This document shows positions 1 to 8,384 of a stretch of DNA of 64,000 bases, piece by piece. Both the position numbers and the translations under genes were made by a program. The first letter of the stretch is position 1; the number at the start of each line of letters is the position of its first letter. The DNA is from Hyphomicrobiales bacterium (GTDB lineage: Bacteria; Pseudomonadota; Alphaproteobacteria; JAPOUT01), in NCBI GenBank assembly GCA_026708505.1, contig JAPOUU010000033.1, positions 1 through 64,000 of the forward strand, given 5' to 3'. Under the pieces are notes generated by a model. That model worked only from the letters and a program-made list of their open reading frames with translations. It was not told the origin of the DNA and did not search any database.

Positions 1-2
1 CA

Positions 3-212
3 ACAGATGATGAGAAGCACCTGAAATACATCCAGGATTCAGGTTTTCAAAAGCGCGACCTTGGGAATGGGGAAGTAGGGGTCAAGATAGATTCCAAGCA
101 CATCATAGGCCCGTTTCTTTCATTAGGGGATGCTTACCGGTATCTCAAAGAAGGGCATCATTTGGCCGATATTGAAATCCTGAAGCAGATGAATGAGCCG
201 ACAGTTCATTAG
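3..212 (+). CDS. C-terminal fragment of an unrecognised protein (cut by window edge)
   Basis: An open frame runs in from the left edge and stops at TAG 210-212, giving 69 residues with no internal start that looks real. The readable end contains GPFLSLGDAYRYLKEGHH and finishes NEPTVH. Composition is charged and soluble, and I do not recognise the family. It lies in the same AT-richer stretch as the two serine recombinases downstream, so it is most likely cargo of the same integrated element. The frame could also be a decayed gene. Confidence 0.45.
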   Translation, partial: TDDEKHLKYIQDSGFQKRDLGNGEVGVKIDSKHIIGPFLSLGDAYRYLKEGHHLADIEILKQMNEPTVH

Positions 213-589
213 TTGTAGAGATGGGGAAAATTTCGAATCCGTCTTATGCGGGTTAGAGAAAGGATTCGTTGGTCAAGCAACCCCAAACAGAGAAATACAA
301 TAGGCGACCAATCCCATATTCTTCATCAAACAGCGTATTTTGGGTTATCAGTGCCACATTCGCTCTTTGAATGACGATAGGCAAACGTGGGGCAGATATG
401 AGCCGAAAAAGGGTATCCGGAGGTCATAGAGGCAATCAAACGGAGAACTTCCCGAATCCTTGCCGGAGACATTCATAAGGCTTTCGGGCGGGCAATTGGA
501 AGCGGTTACAGGATGCCTCTTCCTCTGTCGGCACATAAAAATGGTCAGGGCACGGGATGATTTTTCCAGCATCACCGATTCTGACCATT
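213..589. other. Intergenic stretch without a recognisable gene
   Basis: About 380 bases between the truncated gene and the small membrane-protein gene. Frames on both strands are short, overlap each other, and lack convincing ribosome binding sites. I see no tRNA, terminator with a clear T-tract, or repeat. It is AT-richer than the chromosome to the right of 5.2 kb. Confidence 0.4.
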
Positions 590-844
590 CTATCCTGAAC
601 AGGCATATACCACAATTCCAACAAAGATTATTGCAAAAATGCCCTTGCCTACATCTTCCGATTTTCTTGTAGATTCCTTTTTTCTTCGAAGTTCAGCGAT
701 TTGTTCAGGAGTCTTACCGTCATTTTTCCATTTTAGTTCGTCCAATAAATCTTCTTCTTGGCGTTTCTTTTTAGGATCCGAAGCCGAGAACATGATGAGA
801 AGCAGAACAATAAATATTCCCGCTAGTAATAACAAAACCAACAT
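590..844 (-). CDS. Small membrane protein, unknown function
   Basis: 84 residues. Residues 1-20 are a hydrophobic segment (LLLLAGIFIVLLLIMF). A highly charged middle of about 45 residues rich in K, E and D follows (DPKKKRQEEDLLDELKWKN), and a second hydrophobic segment ends the protein (GIFAIIFVGIVVYACSG). The start is fixed by a strong Shine-Dalgarno (AAGGAGGAAAA) 4-5 bases before ATG. The layout suggests a two-pass membrane protein with a cytoplasmic or periplasmic charged loop. No family recognised. It sits in the integrated element, transcribed against the recombinases. Confidence 0.6.
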   Translation of the reverse strand: MLVLLLLAGIFIVLLLIMFSASDPKKKRQEEDLLDELKWKNDGKTPEQIAELRRKKESTRKSEDVGKGIFAIIFVGIVVYACSG

Positions 845-1181
845 GTAATTTTCCTCCTTATTATACGTTGATTAACTAAAAAACGTTTCCCCGTTACATA
901 CACATCATTTGTCAATTTCGTCAATGGTATATCTGGTAATCAGTTTGGGATAATTCAGGTCAAACGGCTTTAAAAATCCTTGCTGGCATTATTATTGGAT
1001 GATGATTTAGGTATGCTCTTGGTTCTACAATTTTTGCCGAAAATGCGAGGAAAATGACGCACTATTGCCAGAATGGGAGAACAGCTGTACGTTCACATCG
1101 ATTCGGTTTTTGGAATTGAATCGCAACAACAAAGAAAGGAAGAAAAAACAGGAGCAGAAGATGGTTGAAACGATGTAGCAG
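845..1181. other. Intergenic region of the integrated element
   Basis: About 335 bases with no clear gene. One frame ending at TAG about 1178 reads EENDALLPEWENSC then a lysine-rich tail, and could be a remnant of a coding sequence. Another frame gives a 31-residue peptide (ATG 1073, stop 1168). Neither has a good ribosome binding site. The A-rich stretch 1133-1160 precedes the next small gene and may carry its leader. Confidence 0.3.
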
Positions 1182-1190
1182 GTGATTAGA

Positions 1191-1469
1191 ATGGACGATA
1201 CATTTAGAGAAAACGATTTTATAGAAGATCAAAGTTTACATGCTCGTGAAACTAGACCAAGTAGCGAGAAGACCCCAAAAGACATAACCAATCACATTCG
1301 TAAGGAGCCGATTGCCGATGGTGCGGACGAACTCATGAACCTTCGGAAATTCTGGGAATCCCGCTATGGTCGGGAACTTACGGAATTTGAGTTACAAGAA
1401 TGTCGTGACAACATTGCGGGGTTCTTTAGCATCTTGGTGGAATGGGAAGGCAAGACAGCGGGAGAATAG
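1191..1469 (+). CDS. Small acidic protein translationally coupled to a serine recombinase
   Basis: 92 residues from ATG 1191 (an in-frame ATG lies at 1182). The N-terminal half is polar and probably disordered. The C-terminal half, NLRKFWESRYGRELTEFEL followed by QECRDNIAGFFSILVEWE, looks like a small helical fold. Its stop TAG (1467-1469) lies directly before the GTG that best starts the recombinase, so the pair is probably co-translated. Candidates are a recombination directionality factor or an accessory protein of the element; this rests on position only. No family recognised with certainty. Confidence 0.55.
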   Translation: MDDTFRENDFIEDQSLHARETRPSSEKTPKDITNHIRKEPIADGADELMNLRKFWESRYGRELTEFELQECRDNIAGFFSILVEWEGKTAGE

Positions 1470-1471
1470 TT

Positions 1472-3262
1472 GTGAGCAGACCATTAACGCATGACGAACT
1501 GCCTTTCGGCATCAGAAGGAAAATCAAACAGGACCCAAGCCGGGTACAACAATCTAACAAGGTGGCGATTTATGCGAGAGTCTCATCAAAAGAACAAGCG
1601 AAGGGTTACAGCATCGAGGCGCAGTTGGAATTGTTAAAGGAATATGCTGTAAAAAAAGGTTTTGAGGTTGTGGAGGAATTTATTGATGTCGAAAGCGCCA
1701 AGCAATCAGGGCGCAAGGTCTTTGGGAAAATGATCGCATGGCTTCGGGGACAGGATGAAGTCCGAATGCTTCTTGTCGAGAAAATAGACAGATCGACACG
1801 CAATAAAAAAGATTGGCACGAAATCGAGGAACTAGTAAGGGAACTTAACTTCGAAATTCATTTGGTCAAAGAGAGCAGGGTGTTTTCCCAGGAATCCGGT
1901 CCCATGGAGATATTCTTGAATGACATTGGTGTGGCGAGCGCAAGACTTTACATCAATAATCTAAAAGCAGAATCCCTTAAAGGTACACAAACCAAGACGA
2001 ATAAAGGAGGATGGTGTCACAAGGCTCCGATAGGATATTACAACACCGTCAACAGGGAAGGAAAAAGGATTGTTGCCATTGATGAAGAGGAGGCCCCGTT
2101 TGTTAAAAAACTCTATGAATATTACGACACGGGACAATACAATCTCAAGGAGGTCGGTAAAAAGATACGGGCAGACGGGCTGGTTTACAGAAAGAGCAAT
2201 AGACCCGTTCCGACCAGCACCTGTCATGCCGTACTTCGAAATCCTTTTTATATCGGGTTTTGCGAGAGAAAGGGTGAGATTTACAAAGGAGAACACGAAC
2301 CAATCATAGACGTGAAACTATGGGAACGGGTGCAAGATCGCATGGACGGGAAAAATCTCCATAAGCCTCCACGCAAGAAACGCGGTCACGCTTTTGCAGG
2401 ATTCATGCTTTGCGATAAATGCGGATACTCGATCGTGGGAGAAATCAAGAAGGGAAGGTGGGTTTACTATCATTGCTCGAATTACAAGGAAGAATGCAGG
2501 AGCAAGAAGGGCATCAAGCATGTTCGCGAGGAAGAGCTGGAAAAAATATTCAGCGAGATAGTTGGCTGGATATATTTTGACAGCGGGTTTTTGGAGTGCA
2601 TAAAAGGAGATTGGGGAGGGAGTGTTGCTGAAGAGAAGCGTAAACATTCAACAGCAATAAGTCGTCTCCAAGCCGAGTGCCAACATCTTCAAAACCGCAT
2701 TGATGCAGCATATGACGATAAGTGTGACGGTAAAATCAGTGACGACTATTACGAAAAAAGATCCGGGGAATATCGTAAGGCACAGGAACGATGCCGAAGT
2801 GATATCGAGCAGCATGAAAAAGATATGCGGTCATGTGCGGAAGAGTTTGAGAAAATATCGGAACTGGTGGAAAAGTTCCCGCCTTTATTCGCTCGTCAAA
2901 ATACCCATGAAAAACGTCGATTGCTCAATCTTATGCTGTCAAAATGCGTGTGGAAGGTAATATCAATAAAAGAGGATGGAAAAGAAAAAGAGGGTGTTGT
3001 TCTGGAGGTCGAATTCAAGAAGCCTTTTGACATACTTGCAAGGACGAAGGCTGTTGTGTCGATAGATTTTTGTCATAATTTACCGAGAGAATTGCTGTCC
3101 AAAGAGAAGCGAGATGAAATTGAGGAGATAGAGCAAGCGGTATTGGATGCGCTTGCGAAGGCGCCGGAATATTCTCGCAGGGCTTTCTTGTCGGATATGT
3201 CCGGTGTTTACGGAAAGGATTTTGATAAGGTCTTCCAATGTGAATTTAGAAAAGCCGCTTAG
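1472..3262 (+). CDS. Large serine recombinase (first of two)
   Basis: About 596 residues; a longer reading begins at ATG 1442. I prefer GTG 1472 because GGGAGAA sits 5 bases before it and the upstream gene ends there. The N-terminal resolvase domain starts KVAIYARVSSKEQ, where the serine after ARV is the expected nucleophile, and continues with LLVEKIDRSTRNKKDW. The recombinase domain follows (APIGYYN ... VYRKSNRPVPTSTCHAVLRN). A zinc ribbon comes next (CDKCGY ... YYHC ... C), then a coiled-coil segment rich in K, E and Q. This is the order of phiC31/CcrA-type enzymes that integrate or excise elements at short att sites. It shares architecture with the next gene but is clearly diverged, notably in the linker after the catalytic domain. 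Confidence 0.9.
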   Translation: MSRPLTHDELPFGIRRKIKQDPSRVQQSNKVAIYARVSSKEQAKGYSIEAQLELLKEYAVKKGFEVVEEFIDVESAKQSGRKVFGKMIAWLRGQDEVRMLLVEKIDRSTRNKKDWHEIEELVRELNFEIHLVKESRVFSQESGPMEIFLNDIGVASARLYINNLKAESLKGTQTKTNKGGWCHKAPIGYYNTVNREGKRIVAIDEEEAPFVKKLYEYYDTGQYNLKEVGKKIRADGLVYRKSNRPVPTSTCHAVLRNPFYIGFCERKGEIYKGEHEPIIDVKLWERVQDRMDGKNLHKPPRKKRGHAFAGFMLCDKCGYSIVGEIKKGRWVYYHCSNYKEECRSKKGIKHVREEELEKIFSEIVGWIYFDSGFLECIKGDWGGSVAEEKRKHSTAISRLQAECQHLQNRIDAAYDDKCDGKISDDYYEKRSGEYRKAQERCRSDIEQHEKDMRSCAEEFEKISELVEKFPPLFARQNTHEKRRLLNLMLSKCVWKVISIKEDGKEKEGVVLEVEFKKPFDILARTKAVVSIDFCHNLPRELLSKEKRDEIEEIEQAVLDALAKAPEYSRRAFLSDMSGVYGKDFDKVFQCEFRKAA

Positions 3263-3565
3263 GAAATCCATCTCTTTCTCCGACATTTTCGTATAACAAG
3301 ATTCCGATACGCATTTTGCAAGTGCCGATATTCTTGAACGTTTGATTGGAGAAGCCGTTTCAAGCCCTTTTGTATCCCTATGGCACTTACTCGATTTGAT
3401 CGGCTGTACGCTCGTTTTTGGAGGGATTCTGAGGATTTTGAGTGATTGCAACAATTTTTTCGTCTTTCTGCCACACAAATGCTGAAAATTAAGGTAAGAA
3501 TGTGCATCGATGGTCGGGATAATTCTCGGGCATCATCGTTTAGTAACCATTAGGAGGATTTCGCT
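3263..3565. other. Spacer between the two serine recombinase genes
   Basis: About 300 bases with no convincing gene. Minus-strand frames overlap the end of the first recombinase and lack ribosome binding sites. The last bases hold the second recombinase's strong Shine-Dalgarno (TTAGGAGGA). Confidence 0.35.
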
Positions 3566-5215
3566 ATGAAAACGGGCCGCTCAACAAACCCAACCACTCA
3601 ATCACCAAAAAAGGCTGTCATCTACGCAAGGGTTTCTTCAAAAGAACAGGAGAAGGAAGGTTATAGCGTGGATGCCCAGCTAAAGTTATTGCGGGAGTAT
3701 GCGGAGCGGCAGGGTTTAGAAATAGCCCAAGAATTTATTGATGTAGAAACCGCAAAGAGAACCGGTCGCCAAAATTTCAACGAGATGATTGCCTGCGTTC
3801 GGAAGCGGAAAAGCATTGGCGCAATCCTGGTTGAAAAGACAGATCGCCTCCTTCGCAACCTGAAAGACTGGGTGACGATTGATGAACTGGTAAACGGCTT
3901 GAATGTGGAAATCCATCTCCCGAAAGAAGGAGAGGTTCTTTCTCGTGATTCCCGCTCATCGGCAAAATTCATGTTCGGCATCAAGGTTTTGATGTCCAAG
4001 CAGTATTCGGAAAATCTCTCCGAAGAATCCCGCAAGGGAATCCGCGAAAAAGCGGAACAGGGCATCTATCCGGGACAGGCACCTCTTGGTTATCAAAATA
4101 TCACGAATGCGGAAGGTCGCAAGGTGATTGTCCTTGATGAAGAACGGGCACCGATGATAAAGCAGATTTTCGAATGGTATGCCGAAGGGCACGCTTCCCT
4201 CAAAACGATTGCCTCGGATATACGGGCAGCCGGTCTTACTTACAGAAAAAGCAACGCACCAATCCCGACCAGCACCGTTTCCTATATTCTGAACAACAGG
4301 ATTTATATCGGCCAATTTGATTGGGATGGCAAAGTTTATCAAGGGAAGCACGAGCCAATCATAGATACGGAACTGTGGAACCGGGTCCAAGGCATCCTGA
4401 AAGAGCGCAGACACGGCACAAACATACACAGGAGGCATGATTTTATGTTTTCGGGATTGTTGACTTGTGCCAAATGCGGATGTGCGGTAACCGCAGAAAT
4501 CAAGAAGGAACGGCTGATTTACTATCACTGCACCGGACATGCTTCCAGGCGCATTGGCGAGCCTGCTACATGCAGCCGCAAGTATGTGCGGGAGGAGGCT
4601 CTTGAGCAACAATTCTCCGAAATTCTCGGCAGGCTCAAAATGGACGGCAGGGTTTTTGAGAAGATGCGCAAGGCGCTGCAATCCAGTCATGTGGATGAGC
4701 AACAGGAAACCAAGCAAGTGGTGGAGCAACTCCAAAACGAACACATGCGCCTTGAAGACCGAATTGGCGCCATATATCAGGATAGGTTGGATGGTAGAAT
4801 TGACACCCACTTTTTTGACAAAATATCGAAGGAAATTCGTGAAGAGCAGGCGGACTGTTTAGGGCATATAGAACGAGTTCAGAACGCTAAAAACTCCTAT
4901 ATGAACGCTGGCATAAGGCTATTGGAACTAGGTTTAAGCGCGAAGGCTCTGTTTGAGGGGAAAAATGCATTTGAAAAACAGCGGTTGCTCAAATTCCTAT
5001 TATCGAACCCTAAATTAGAGGATGGAAAAGTGGTTGCAATCTTCCGTAAACCCTTTGACTTACTAGACGAAACGAACATCGCACTTGCCGCTGCAAAGAC
5101 GGAAAAAGCCAAAAATGATATTTGGCTGGGGCGGCAGGATTCGAACCTGCGAATCACGGGATCAAAACCCGTTGCCTTACCGCTTGGCTACGCCCCATTG
5201 CGATTGAGAGCATAA
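3566..5215 (+). CDS. Large serine recombinase (second), 3' end overlapping tRNA-Gln
   Basis: 549 residues. The resolvase domain opens KKAVIYARVSSKEQEKEGYS with the catalytic serine after ARV. The recombinase domain includes APLGYQNITNAEGRK and YRKSNAPIPTSTVSYILNN. A zinc ribbon (CAKCGCAV ... YYHC) and a coiled coil (about residues 385-440) follow. The start has an excellent Shine-Dalgarno (TTAGGAGGA, 8 bases before ATG). The normal domain ends near NIALAAAKTEKAKNDIW; from there the frame continues across the tRNA-Gln gene in antisense (GRQDSNLRITGSKP...) and stops at 5213-5215 in flanking DNA. The last ~30 residues are therefore not family sequence but read-through of the attachment site. The enzyme probably mediates integration at tRNA-Gln. 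Confidence 0.9.
   Translation: MKTGRSTNPTTQSPKKAVIYARVSSKEQEKEGYSVDAQLKLLREYAERQGLEIAQEFIDVETAKRTGRQNFNEMIACVRKRKSIGAILVEKTDRLLRNLKDWVTIDELVNGLNVEIHLPKEGEVLSRDSRSSAKFMFGIKVLMSKQYSENLSEESRKGIREKAEQGIYPGQAPLGYQNITNAEGRKVIVLDEERAPMIKQIFEWYAEGHASLKTIASDIRAAGLTYRKSNAPIPTSTVSYILNNRIYIGQFDWDGKVYQGKHEPIIDTELWNRVQGILKERRHGTNIHRRHDFMFSGLLTCAKCGCAVTAEIKKERLIYYHCTGHASRRIGEPATCSRKYVREEALEQQFSEILGRLKMDGRVFEKMRKALQSSHVDEQQETKQVVEQLQNEHMRLEDRIGAIYQDRLDGRIDTHFFDKISKEIREEQADCLGHIERVQNAKNSYMNAGIRLLELGLSAKALFEGKNAFEKQRLLKFLLSNPKLEDGKVVAIFRKPFDLLDETNIALAAAKTEKAKNDIWLGRQDSNLRITGSKPVALPLGYAPLRLRA
5123..5197 (-). tRNA. tRNA-Gln (anticodon TTG)
   Basis: Complete cloverleaf of 72 nt plus an encoded CCA (5123-5125). 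The acceptor TGGGGCG pairs with CGCCCCA. The anticodon loop TTTTGAT gives TTG, and the T-arm has GGTTCGAATCC. Its 3' end faces the integrated element and is overlapped in antisense by the second serine recombinase, the usual geometry for an element inserted at a tRNA 3' end. Confidence 0.96.
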
Positions 5216-5238
5216 CGCAAAGCGGGGCGATTAGGCAA
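5209..5238 (-). promoter_or_regulatory. Probable sigma70 promoter of tRNA-Gln
   Basis: On the minus strand TTGCCT (5233-5238) and TATGCT (5209-5214) are separated by 18 bases and lie just upstream of the tRNA. The match to consensus is moderate (4/6 at each box), so this is inferred from position and spacing. Confidence 0.4.
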
Positions 5239-5247
5239 TTTATCCGA

Positions 5248-5276
5248 TAGACAAGAGGCGTGGTTTTTTCTATAAG
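5248..5276 (+). promoter_or_regulatory. Probable sigma70 promoter of tRNA-Phe
   Basis: TAGACA (5248-5253) and TATAAG (5271-5276) with a 17-base spacer, placing the transcription start at about 5283, immediately before the mature tRNA-Phe at 5286. Confidence 0.55.
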
Positions 5277-5285
5277 TGAGGGGCG

Positions 5286-5361
<76 letters not shown>

Positions 5362-5370
5362 CGCTTGCGG

Positions 5371-5461
5371 CTTCTTTGGCAGACCTTGGTCCGTCCAAAG
5401 AAGACGGGCGCACATGCCAGCCTGGCCGGCCCGGGGTTCGCTTCGCGCGTATGCCCCGGGC
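5371..5461 (+). other. Two strong stem-loops downstream of tRNA-Phe
   Basis: A perfect 9-bp stem (CTTCTTTGG 5371-5379 with CCAAAGAAG 5395-5403) and a perfect 8-bp GC stem (GCCCGGGG 5429-5436 with CCCCGGGC 5454-5461). Neither is followed by a T-tract, so they may be processing or Rho-associated structures in the tRNA trailer rather than intrinsic terminators. Confidence 0.35.
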
Positions 5462-5537
5462 GCTTCGGCACGGGATTCTCCCGATTTCTTTGCTCATAAT
5501 GCTTCCATAATTGGCATTGAGGGTGTATTGTGCGCTG

Positions 5538-6260
5538 ATGGCAATTACACCGCAACAATATGCTCGCTTATACAAGATGCTCGGCCGCCCCATATCGAGG
5601 CGCCATGACTGTGGAAAGCATTGCGCTCCGTTGAACGGGGGCGAGCCGGTTTGTTGCACGACGCGCCATGCAATTCCCGTCGTCAACAGGGAAGAATGGC
5701 AGCTGCTGAAATCCCGGACGGACTTATGGCATCATTTTCGCCCGTTTGACGCTCCGTCCCGGCAGATCAAGGAAGAACTCCCTTCGTCCTGTTTGGCTAT
5801 TGAATGCAAGGGCGCCGCATTTTGCGAGCGGGACAATCGATCCCTTGCTTGCCGGACATTTCCGTTCTTTCCCTACTTCACAAAAGAGCAAGAGTGGCGG
5901 GGGTTTTCCTACTACTGGAGCTTCGAGGACAGATGCTGGATGATTTCTTATATGGAAAAGGTCGACGCCGCATTTGTCGAAGAATTATTCAAGTCGTACG
6001 AGTATTTGTTCAAACTGGATGATTCGGAGAAAGAGCCGTTTATCGAATTGTCCGCATCAATGCGAAGGGTTTTTACAAGGTGGAAGAGGCCGATTTTGCT
6101 GCTGGAAAAAGGGAAAGTGTGGCGAAAGGTTTTACCGGCTTCCGGAGGCAGGATTGTGGAGGCGAAAGAAAAGGATATTCGCCGGCACGGCCCGTATCGC
6201 TCGGAAACGGCATACCGGAGGGCGGTGAAAGAAGCGGAAGAGGAGTTCGCGGAAGATTGA
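5538..6260 (+). CDS. Cysteine-rich YkgJ/FliB-like putative metal-chelating protein
   Basis: 240 residues from ATG 5538 (MAITPQQYARLY); a start at 5511 is possible but adds an unlikely tail. Two cysteine clusters are visible: DCGKHCAPLNGGEPVCC near residue 25, and CLAIECKGAAFCERDNRSLACR near residue 90, the latter followed by TFPFFPY. This C..C...CC plus C...C..RxxxCRxFP arrangement matches the family annotated as putative zinc- or iron-chelating (YkgJ, related to flagellin N-methylase FliB). Substrate and role are unknown. It stands alone between tRNA-Phe and the convergent coaA gene. Confidence 0.65.
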   Translation: MAITPQQYARLYKMLGRPISRRHDCGKHCAPLNGGEPVCCTTRHAIPVVNREEWQLLKSRTDLWHHFRPFDAPSRQIKEELPSSCLAIECKGAAFCERDNRSLACRTFPFFPYFTKEQEWRGFSYYWSFEDRCWMISYMEKVDAAFVEELFKSYEYLFKLDDSEKEPFIELSASMRRVFTRWKRPILLLEKGKVWRKVLPASGGRIVEAKEKDIRRHGPYRSETAYRRAVKEAEEEFAED

Positions 6261-6361
6261 GGCCCGTTGGAGGTTCCGGAAGCGGGACCGGCGGGATGAA
6301 TGCCTTGGACGCTCGCGGGGGAGGGTGCCGTGAAGCCCGGTTCCGAATCACTTCGCCGCAA

Positions 6362-7300
6362 TTATAATTTTCGAAGCAGTATTTCCGCGATTCCGTGGTC
6401 CGCGCCTTTGTATAGGATTAACCGCGCCCGCTCCCGGGTCGGCAGAATGTTGCGCCGGAGATTTATCTTGTTAATCCGGGACCATATCCCTCCGGCAATT
6501 TTGCGCGCCTCGGCTTCGCTCAATCCGGCATAACGATGAAAATACGAATTCTCGTTTTGAAACGCCGTCTTGCACAACCCCAAAAACCTCTCGACATACC
6601 AGCGGCGAATAACGTCTTCTTCCGCATCCAGGAAAATTGAAAAGTCAAAAAAGTCCGAAATAAACGGCGGAGGCATGCCGACGCGCGCGGCCTGCAATAA
6701 ATTCAATCCTTCAACTATCAAAACATCCGGCCGGCCGACGCGTTCAACCCGGTCCGGAAGAATGTCATAAGCTTCGTGCGAATAAACCGGAATCTCAATG
6801 CCCGAACGTCCGGACTTAACTTGGATTAAAAAATCCATCAGGCCGGCAACATCGTAGCTCTGCGGGAAGCCTTTTCGTTCCATCAGCCCGCGGGCGTCCA
6901 ATTCCGCATTCGGCAGCAGGAAGCCGTCCGTTGCAACCAATTTCACCCGCAGTTCCGGTTTTTGCCGCCGCAGCAGTTCGCACAATATCCGCGCCGTTGT
7001 GCTTTTCCCGACCGCAACGCTCCCTGCTATCGCTATGATATAGGGGGTCTTGCGGATCTTTCCTTTCAAAAACAAATCATTGGCTTCGTGCAGCTTCGAA
7101 GTTGCGTCAATATACAAGCGCAGCAACCGGGACAGCGGCACATACACTTGGCTTACTTCCTGCAGCGATACCGTCTCGCCGCGTCCGCGCAAACGCGACA
7201 ATTCTTTCTCCGAGAGCATCGGCGAAGCGCCGACTCCCAGCGCCTCCCACTCCCCCGGCGTGAAACTCCGATAAAAGCTGTTCGAATCGTTAGGCGCCAT
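6362..7300 (-). CDS. coaA: Pantothenate kinase (type I)
   Basis: 312 residues from ATG 7300, overlapping the end of hisE by 11 bases; an upstream frame to 7339 exists but lies inside hisE. It phosphorylates pantothenate, the first committed step of coenzyme A synthesis. A P-loop ([10 protein letters not shown]), the [13 protein letters not shown] segment, [20 protein letters not shown] and [11 protein letters not shown] are all typical of CoaA. Close linkage to hisE is common in Alphaproteobacteria and suggests it ends the hisH-A-F-E transcript. Confidence 0.95.
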   Translation of the reverse strand: MAPNDSNSFYRSFTPGEWEALGVGASPMLSEKELSRLRGRGETVSLQEVSQVYVPLSRLLRLYIDATSKLHEANDLFLKGKIRKTPYIIAIAGSVAVGKSTTARILCELLRRQKPELRVKLVATDGFLLPNAELDARGLMERKGFPQSYDVAGLMDFLIQVKSGRSGIEIPVYSHEAYDILPDRVERVGRPDVLIVEGLNLLQAARVGMPPPFISDFFDFSIFLDAEEDVIRRWYVERFLGLCKTAFQNENSYFHRYAGLSEAEARKIAGGIWSRINKINLRRNILPTRERARLILYKGADHGIAEILLRKL

Positions 7301-7595
7301 CCGCCTCCATCCCGACACGGCGGCGCGCCAGTTCCGCATAGACCTCGTTTGCGTCTATCTCCATGCTCTCCATCAGCACGAGCCAGTGGTACAACATGTC
7401 CGCCGACTCGTTAATCACGTCCGTATGCGTTTCGGCCAGCGCCGCAACGACAACTTCGACCGCCTCTTCCCCGACTTTGCGTGCGCATCTCGGCGTTCCG
7501 CGGGACAAATGCCGGGCCGTCCGGGAACGCTCAACATTCCCGCCTTTGCGCGAGCGTATCACCCGCTTCAATTCGTTCAGTTCACTTGCGTCCAT
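7290..7595 (-). CDS. hisE: Phosphoribosyl-ATP pyrophosphatase
   Basis: 101 residues. Second step of histidine synthesis, hydrolysing PR-ATP to PR-AMP. The family signature [15 protein letters not shown] and [15 protein letters not shown] are present with the acidic metal-binding residues. Length is normal for stand-alone HisE. It lies 24 bases after hisF and overlaps coaA. Confidence 0.94.
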   Translation of the reverse strand: MDASELNELKRVIRSRKGGNVERSRTARHLSRGTPRCARKVGEEAVEVVVAALAETHTDVINESADMLYHWLVLMESMEIDANEVYAELARRRVGMEADGA

Positions 7596-7619
7596 CTTGT
7601 TAACTCCTTTCCGTTGGTT

Positions 7620-8384
7620 TCAATCCAGCCGCACCGGTACGCCCGAGCGCGACATATATTCTTTTGCATCCACAATACTATACTCTCCAAAATGGAAAAT
7701 CGACGCCGCTAAAACCGCCGATGCATGGCCGTCGCGGGCGCCTTCAACCAAATGTTCCAGCGTTCCGACCCCGCCGCTTGCTATCACCGGAACGGGCAAA
7801 GCGTCCGCAAGCATGCGTGTGAGGGCAATGTCAAAGCCGTCGCGGGAGCCGTCACGGTCCATTGAAGTGAGGAGAATCTCGCCCGCGCCGCGCTCAACCG
7901 CCTCGCGTGCGAACGCCAGCGCATCGCGTCCGCTCGCACGCCGGCCTCCGTGCGTGAATAATTCAAAGCGTCCCGGTGCGACCTCGCGGGCGTCCAGCGC
8001 GGCGACAACGCATTGCGAGCCGAACGCTTCCGCCGCCTGCGAAATCAGCTCGGGAGTCTCCAGCGCGGCCGTGTTGATCGAAACCTTGTCCGCGCCCGCG
8101 AGTAGCAGCGCGCGCATGTCCGCGACCGAGCGAACGCCCCCTCCGACCGTCAAAGGCATGAAACAAGCCTCGGCGACGCCATGCAGCACGTCCAGCAGGA
8201 TGTTGCGGTTCTCGTGCGATGCGGTGATGTCTAAAAAGCAGAGCTCGTCCGCGCCGGCGGCGTCATACGCGCGGGCCGCGAGAACCGGATCTCCCGCATC
8301 GCGCAGATCCACGAATTTCACGCCCTTGACCACGCGGCCGTCGGCAATGTCCAAACACGGAATTATTCGAACCTTCAGCATCAA
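7620..8384 (-). CDS. hisF: Imidazole glycerol phosphate synthase, cyclase subunit
   Basis: 254 residues forming a (beta/alpha)8 barrel. It opens [16 protein letters not shown], whose aspartate is one catalytic acid; the second lies in [10 protein letters not shown]. Phosphate-binding GGGVRS and [10 protein letters not shown] are present. With HisH it converts PRFAR plus glutamine-derived ammonia to IGP and AICAR. The start overlaps the hisA stop, so translation is probably coupled. Confidence 0.96.
   Translation of the reverse strand: MMLKVRIIPCLDIADGRVVKGVKFVDLRDAGDPVLAARAYDAAGADELCFLDITASHENRNILLDVLHGVAEACFMPLTVGGGVRSVADMRALLLAGADKVSINTAALETPELISQAAEAFGSQCVVAALDAREVAPGRFELFTHGGRRASGRDALAFAREAVERGAGEILLTSMDRDGSRDGFDIALTRMLADALPVPVIASGGVGTLEHLVEGARDGHASAVLAASIFHFGEYSIVDAKEYMSRSGVPVRLD

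Noticed and set aside
860-865. TATAAT as -10 box of the small membrane-protein gene
   Set aside because: It would put the transcription start inside the Shine-Dalgarno, and there is no -35 box at a suitable distance.
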